64,000 bases of DNA from Hanleya hanleyi. Its lineage: Eukaryota; Mollusca; Polyplacophora; Lepidopleurida; Hanleyidae. This document shows positions 59,101 to 64,000 of the stretch, in pieces; the first letter of the stretch is position 1, and each line of letters opens with the position of its first letter. Location: contig JAVTVY010045542.1 of assembly GCA_036873755.1 (NCBI GenBank), positions 124,001 to 188,000 of the forward strand, read 5' to 3'. A program made the position numbers and the translations under genes. The notes under the pieces are model-generated. The model worked only from the letters and a program-made list of their open reading frames with translations. It had not been told where the DNA came from and did not search any database.

Positions 59101-59721
59101 AATTTTGCCTCCGTTCCTTTGTTTTCGTTCTGCAGGCTCCAAGACAGTGCGGACAAGCTTGGAAATTGCAATTTCACACGCCTCGCCAGAGTTTAGAGAG
59201 TTAATTTATGCTGCTATGGCTGTTCATGCTTCAAAAGTTAATTAGGGAACAACCATATGTCTATTTACACCGCAACTTATTTAACAGTTCACCCGTCAGC
59301 TTGTTTCAACGCGTATGTGGTATAGAATATCTTGTGCTCAGTTAAGAATAGTTATAAGTGTCTCAGGCACTGTAGAATGAAAATAATAAAAAAGAAACGA
59401 AATTTTGGGACGAAAGCAAAATTGGGAGCGGCTTGTGATAATAAACGAACTATTAATTTTGTTGAGCCTCAGTAACAGGGTATGATTTCGCCTGGTAAAA
59501 GTTTAAACAACAAATAAATTTAACAGAACTTAAGTTTTAAACACCTGCGGGTAAGTTTCAAACAATTAACCACAACTCACTGATTCTGAAGGTTACACAT
59601 GCGCAAGACAACAGATGATATCTTAATGATTGAATCGACTGACACGATCATCTTATCCAGCATGTTGTAACTGAAGCTAAACTAATGATCCGGCAAAATG
59701 ATATTGAAATCAACTTACCAT
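53147..59721 (-). CDS. Gene B: calmodulin-like four-EF-hand protein, five exons, 145 aa
   Basis: The coding exons on the minus strand are 59719-59721 (ATG only), 58594-58627, 54812-54949, 53591-53821 and 53147-53178. They have the same lengths (3, 34, 138, 231, 32 bp) and phases as gene A, and end in TAA. The protein begins [13 protein letters not shown] and ends FVTLMETQF. EF loops 1 (around VSVDNLIGHNEL) and 2 (around STDSRGINFQSF) are degenerate. Loop 3 (DRNGSGVLSQED) is near-canonical with Asp at position 12, and loop 4 (DSNKDGSIDYNE) is fully canonical. Ca2+ is therefore probably bound by the C-terminal lobe. A TATA box, a GC box and a downstream AATAAA complete the unit. The introns carry MITE-like insertions. 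Calmodulin, troponin C and myosin light chains are the general superfamily; I cannot assign a named orthologue. Confidence 0.9.
55258..55605 (+). mobile_element. Short-TIR transposon copy, subfamily without 5S segment
   Basis: It starts TTCCTACGAAGTAGGCT and ends TCCTACTCCGTAGGTCC plus GTGACGTTAGTCAC. Its left 190 bp match the copy at 1050. The middle is a different sequence (CAACTTGGGGCGGGGGGATT). It lies in intron 2 or 3 sequence of gene B. Confidence 0.8.
55863..55918. other. Long perfect hairpin in an intron of gene B
   Basis: GAGGTCGTGAAGAA and its exact complement TTCTTCACGACCTC face each other around a 4-base CTTT loop. Outer GGGGAGG/CCTCCCC extends the stem. Confidence 0.8.
56213..56410 (-). 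mobile_element. Partial short-TIR transposon copy, 5S subfamily right end
   Basis: Its reverse complement matches 1458-1655 closely and stops at TATTATC, exactly where the 5S-like segment begins in the 1050 copy. Confidence 0.8.
56694..56715. repeat. Poly-A run
   Basis: About 20 A in a row in an intron of gene B on the opposite strand; it could be a decayed retroposon tail. Confidence 0.5.
57765..58086 (-). mobile_element. Short-TIR transposon copy, subfamily without 5S segment
   Basis: It is an inverse full-length relative of 55258-55605, including the hairpin end GTGACTAACGTCAC and the opposite end CCTATTTCGTAGGAA. It is in an intron of gene B. Confidence 0.8.
59053..59470. mobile_element. 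MITE in intron 1 of gene B
   Basis: The roughly 60-bp ends are inverted copies (AAAATTAATAGTTCGTTTAT and its complement, then CTCAATTTTG / CAAAATTGGGAG). The element is 418 bp long with no coding sequence. Confidence 0.8.
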
Positions 59722-59810
59722 GATGATGCTTTAGAAAGTAGGCCTTTCTGAACTCTGTACTGCTATGATAGACTCGTCTATCTGCGCCGACTGTGCGGTC
59801 ATATTAACCT

Positions 59811-59842
59811 TATATAGTCCAATCTCATCAAAATAGGCGGGG
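59811..59842 (-). promoter_or_regulatory. Promoter of gene B (GC box plus TATA box)
   Basis: Read on the minus strand, CCCCGCCTAT (59833-59842) is followed after 16 bp by TATATA (59811-59816), which reads ACTATATAAGG. The TATA box begins 95 bp before the ATG, so transcription probably starts about 30 bp downstream of it, near 59783. The same two boxes occur at gene A. Confidence 0.75.
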
Positions 59843-60341
59843 CATACCCCTCATTCGTTTACTTTAGCTATATCAACGTGTCGATAAAACCAGTTTCATC
59901 CTATTGCATTATTGAGTGCCGGTCTTCGAAACCACAACGTGGATATTAATCAATTTGGCCCTTCAAAGGCAAAATCTGAGACAATTCTACTAACATCCAG
60001 GGGCCAGGGCCTGTATTCATGACGGCATCCATCCTCGCTAGAACCAGAATAATCTTGATTTGACCCAAAAGGAAACATTGACGTTGTAAAGATATGAGAC
60101 ACTATGCTGATAAAAGCACATCGAAATTTTCCAAATTGCGTGATGGTTCCCCTCGCTCTCAAAATTAATTTATTGACGGTGCAATCTCCAAAATCAGTTA
60201 GACATAGAAAGTTATATACATCAGTTACAGTTACATCAGCTATATCTTTACTTTTATTGACTGGCACATAAACATGTATACATGATTCTCTTTCTGTTTA
60301 TCTAATGCAGTTCATATCTATCTAAATTAGCCCCAATGTAT

Positions 60342-60440
60342 TTGGGTGGGGGGGGGGGGGCATGGACGAGTATGGACAGGGGCATGGACAGGTGAGGGAC
60401 GATGCCGGGGTAGGGGTTTTTTTGAGGGGGGGGGGGGCGG
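60342..60440. repeat. Two G-rich runs upstream of gene B
   Basis: Runs of about 14 and 12 G at 60347-60360 and 60425-60437, with GGGG words between. They are capable of G-quadruplex formation and lie about 600 bp upstream of the gene B promoter. Confidence 0.75.
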
Positions 60441-60949
60441 GGTTGAGATGCTCGATTAATTTCCCAGACTGTATGCCTGAAAGATTTCCCTGTACCAGTT
60501 TTAATTGATTTATAGGGTTCGCTGTACAATGCAATGCCCTGTGCCTTATGCGCATCTTCTCTCAGCTCTTTGTGGCCGTTTACGTCATTAACATCAATAA
60601 AAAATATACGTACGACCAATATGGGGGATATCCTCATTTCATTATCATTCAAATGTTTTACACGCGAAGAAATCTTAAATAATGGACTGATTTTGCAAAG
60701 AGAGGTACGTATGCACGGACAATAAACTGCAACGGCGCACTCCATTATGAGTAGATTGGGCATAACGGTTAAGGGTGTTTAACTAAAATCATAGATATAA
60801 TCTAATTAAGGCTATGATAAAATGCAAAACCAGAGTTTGTTTACGGTGAAAGTAAAAGAGGTTCGCTCTAGATTCATCCTCCATAATGCAGGTAATGCAT
60901 ATGGGGTTTAATGCAAGTAATGCATAGATCCATATACACTGTGAATAAA

Positions 60950-61130
60950 ATTATGTTGTTTTAACACAATTTGTGCTAAAATGGCTTCAACACAAACTGT
61001 ATTGTGTTGGAATCGACATGGTTTTGTGGTAAACTTGATATATCAACACAAAATTGTGTTGAGTTCAACACAAATTGGTGTTGATTCTAGCACAATTTAT
61101 GTGAGCTTCAACATAATTCTGGTGCTATGT
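60950..61130. repeat. CAACACAA inverted-repeat cluster
   Basis: CAACACAAATTGTGTTG-like palindromic words occur six or more times in about 170 bp. This is possibly the core of a small inverted-repeat element. Confidence 0.7.
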
Positions 61131-61199
61131 GCATGGCTTCCAACAGCATTTTTTCGTGGTGTAGAGCCATACTCCCATAATGATACTCGGTACCAGAAG

Positions 61200-64000
61200 T
61201 AACCCCGAAGTCGAACATGTAGATATCTCGACTCACCAACTTTTCTGATTATATAAAATCTACTATATGCCCCACTATTCAGTGGATTGCCTAAAAGAAC
61301 GTCTGATTTATAGATTTAATTTATACATGTAGCTGAAATCATTGCGAATTTGTTAACCATATCGTATCGAGAGTGAAACACGTGTTATTTAATGCAATTT
61401 TTTATAGTTTCACAGGTTTGATTGTGTTCAGGTGAACAATACATTCATGGGAAAATATGAAAAGGTCATTTGAAACTTACATGTTGTTAAATTGAACAAT
61501 AGAAAATACGATGGACTCTCTCCAACAGTAGTGTCTCAGTTTGTGTACGATGAACAGTATGGTGAATACAATGGACCTTTGACATCGCCCCGTGAAGCGT
61601 GTAGACATATCGCCATGGGCTATGTCATAACTGTTCTTATCTTGAGGAATATATTAATTTAAATGTGCGGCCATTTAAAACGTCGTTGGCTCCGTCGGCA
61701 TCAGATGTCGAATAATAATATGGAACCTTGTTTTTACCACAAGTTAAAACTTTATGCTATTTTTAATACTAGTATATATTGGATTAAATTCGTTATTAAA
61801 TCTTTGTTGAAATGACAAATGTGAATTCAGTTAAATTAACGAAACAGTTTTGTCAAATACAGGAAAGTACTTAACAAAGGATATGCGACGGATTCATGAC
61901 GAAAACTCCTTAGCGCGTGACGGTAATGAAGTCGATTTTTTACGTCTAAATTCTGCAAAATCATATTTTTCTTGAAGTTTACAAACTGAAATATCAACCT
62001 AAAAATGCGAAAGTCATTTACCTAAACAAAGATTTTATGATTGATCAACATGTGCTCCTTGGCCTATTTTGATATTTGTGAGGCGTTTATATGTAGGGCT
62101 TTGTAGCAAAAATATTTTTTCCAAAATTATAATTTTCACACAATATATAGGCTAATGCTTTTGGTTTGAGGTGTCATAAATTAAAAAATGATAATAATAA
62201 AATAAAATAAAAATAAATAAAAATAATAGACCAGGGAGCAAATTTTGTCCAATCATACTTCAAAAATAGCACGGTGGTTCAAAGCCTTAGCTTGAGAGGA
62301 TGAGGTAAAATAGAGAACCTCTCTGGTTAGTCTCTGCTGAAATATAGCAGTATTTCATTAATGGAACTGCTTGTCAAGCAGGTGGTTCTGAAGATGTTCG
62401 AAGTGTCAAAGAGGCACAACTCCGAGAGAAAGGGTGCTCTGGCTTTGGAGGACGAGGTCGAGTGAAATATGTTTTTTTTGTCAATGTGCTTATGCTGATA
62501 ATTATCTCGTTCGCGAAAATAAGTATCAACGTAATGATAGTTTTGAAGGGCGAAACATCAAATCACAGCGCATCAAGGCCCTGGCTTTTGAGAATGAGAT
62601 CATAGATGTTGTGTCCCGATCTTTTAAGCGCATCACTCAATATATATATATATATGCATAATTTAATGCCTGTAACCAAACCCACAGTTCCAACCTGTAG
62701 ATGCACCAATATGACAGCCTTTTCATCAACTTTTTCTCTGAGGCGAACAATTTATAGGGCATTGTGTCCGCTCGGCTCGTGCTCACCAAGCCTTCCCATG
62801 CAGCGTTCACTGAAAATATATTAGCGTCAATTTTTCAAAAAGCGACAATTGAAAATTAAAGGTCAAATTTCGAATTTTGATGCATGTGAAAAGAATAGTT
62901 GAACATTAAATGGACGAGTGGACGCGGTATGTTTACACGGCACTTGGTGTTTTTGATCCTCACGACGACTTCGCGGATGTGTATGGTAATGAGGGCGGGA
63001 CTGATTGTCCGAATCAGTTCTTTACTTTCGATACATTCGGCCATGTGTGCGTCTTTATTTCTCAAAGAAACTGTTCATTACTCTTTGAATCGGAATTATG
63101 CAAATATGCTAAATATGACTTTTGTTGATATTGTTAATATAAGCCTATCTACATTATCATTGTATAGTATATACACCGACACTATTTCATATACAGATAA
63201 TTCGGTCATCTTCACGCTTTCAGAGCTAAATATTTCATTTTTTCTGTTTATTGCGTGATCATCAAGAAGTTAAATATATCCATAGGACTTGTGAATAAGA
63301 CAATGAATCTCCTTATAGCTACAAGATAACGGCCTCATTAGTTCATCACTTTCACGCTTGTACAACATTTTGAGGTTTGTATTTACCAGATGACAGACTG
63401 TACCCAATTAACACGTAAAATAGCGAGGTGTCATGTACTGCGGACGATGTCGCCTGCGATAAGATTCGCCTGCGATTCATACCGAATGAACACTCAGAGT
63501 GATAGAAATATCACAAAAGATGCAAGTTATCAGATGTTATTAGTTACACGGTTTGTCAGTGACCCAATACAGAAATATATGGGGTTAGTAAAATTTATAT
63601 TGGGCGAGGCGTCCCGCTGAAGACCCTTTTTGAACACCCTAATCAAATGTCCAAAGGCAAATTCTGTGATAAAGGATTTCTTGTGAACAACTTTGGCCCT
63701 ATGTTGTTGTTGCTCACGAAACAAAAAACATATAGTCAAACATTTGCAATATTCATTGGCGTTGCTCATCGCTGATTACAATGAAATACGAGCTGTTCAC
63801 ATTATGAATGCTATCTAATTTAGAACTACAGCTGCTGAAGCTCACCTTTATTACAAATACTTGTCAAAATGAAGCCCGAGAAGTAATCGACGCGAGCCAG
63901 CCGACACGAGTTAGTCCGTGAGCTACAGGGGCTCACCTTGCACCCCCCCCCCCACTACAGACCGAAACTATGTTTTTTATGTGCTTTAGGACATGTCAAA
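61200..64000. other. AT-rich region, no gene supported
   Basis: It contains a (TA)n run at about 62639-62657 and a poly-C run at about 63942-63953. No frame has recognisable domains, and I could not find exon-like sequences matching the EF-hand family. Confidence 0.5.

Overview
This is a window of animal nuclear DNA with few genes and many repeats. It has spliced genes with GT-AG introns, TATA promoters, satellites, microsatellites and several classes of transposon. I see no prokaryotic organisation. Two dispersed repeat families (about 18.9-19.4 kb and 48.8-49.6 kb, both ending in 'acggacgga' runs), the Penelope-type retroelement and the Polinton element suggest a marine invertebrate, probably a mollusc or another lophotrochozoan. 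That assignment is an inference, not proof.

Host genes. Both recognisable host genes are on the minus strand. They are paralogues of a small, 145-residue, calmodulin-like protein with four EF-hands. Gene A runs from an ATG at 31108 to a stop at 13776, and gene B from an ATG at 59721 to a stop at 53147. Each has five coding exons of exactly matching size and phase: an exon contributing only the ATG, then 34, 138, 231 and 32 bp. In both, a CCCCGCCTAT box lies just upstream of a TATA box, and the TATA box lies about 95 bp before the ATG.

Mobile DNA. The 13.8 kb third intron of gene A holds a complete-ended but internally deleted Polinton/Maverick (20447-28944). It has long terminal inverted repeats, AG...CT ends and a 6-bp GCTGTG target duplication. 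It carries a damaged retroviral-type integrase, a damaged packaging ATPase, a small basic core-like protein, a DNA polymerase B fragment, several small unknown genes and, unexpectedly, an open reading frame for a divergent histone H3. A 5'-truncated Penelope-type retroelement (about 23277-24550) is nested inside it. A longer copy of the same retroelement (9081-11310) splits a tandem array at 6.6-12.4 kb.

Layout. 0-6 kb: unique sequence, a transposon copy carrying a 5S-rRNA-like segment, a 45-bp minisatellite and an 11-bp repeat. 6.6-12.4 kb: tandem array split by the retroelement. 13.8-31.2 kb: gene A, with foldback elements, degenerate repeats and the Polinton in its introns. 32.6-38 kb: a 1.09-kb higher-order repeat with an embedded 134-bp satellite. 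38.2-43.7 kb: a giant foldback palindrome. 44-47.3 kb: remnants of a second Polinton and a duplicated 365-bp segment. 48.8-51.8 kb: two further repeat families. 52.9-59.85 kb: gene B with MITEs in its introns. 60-64 kb: AT-rich sequence with no gene I can support.
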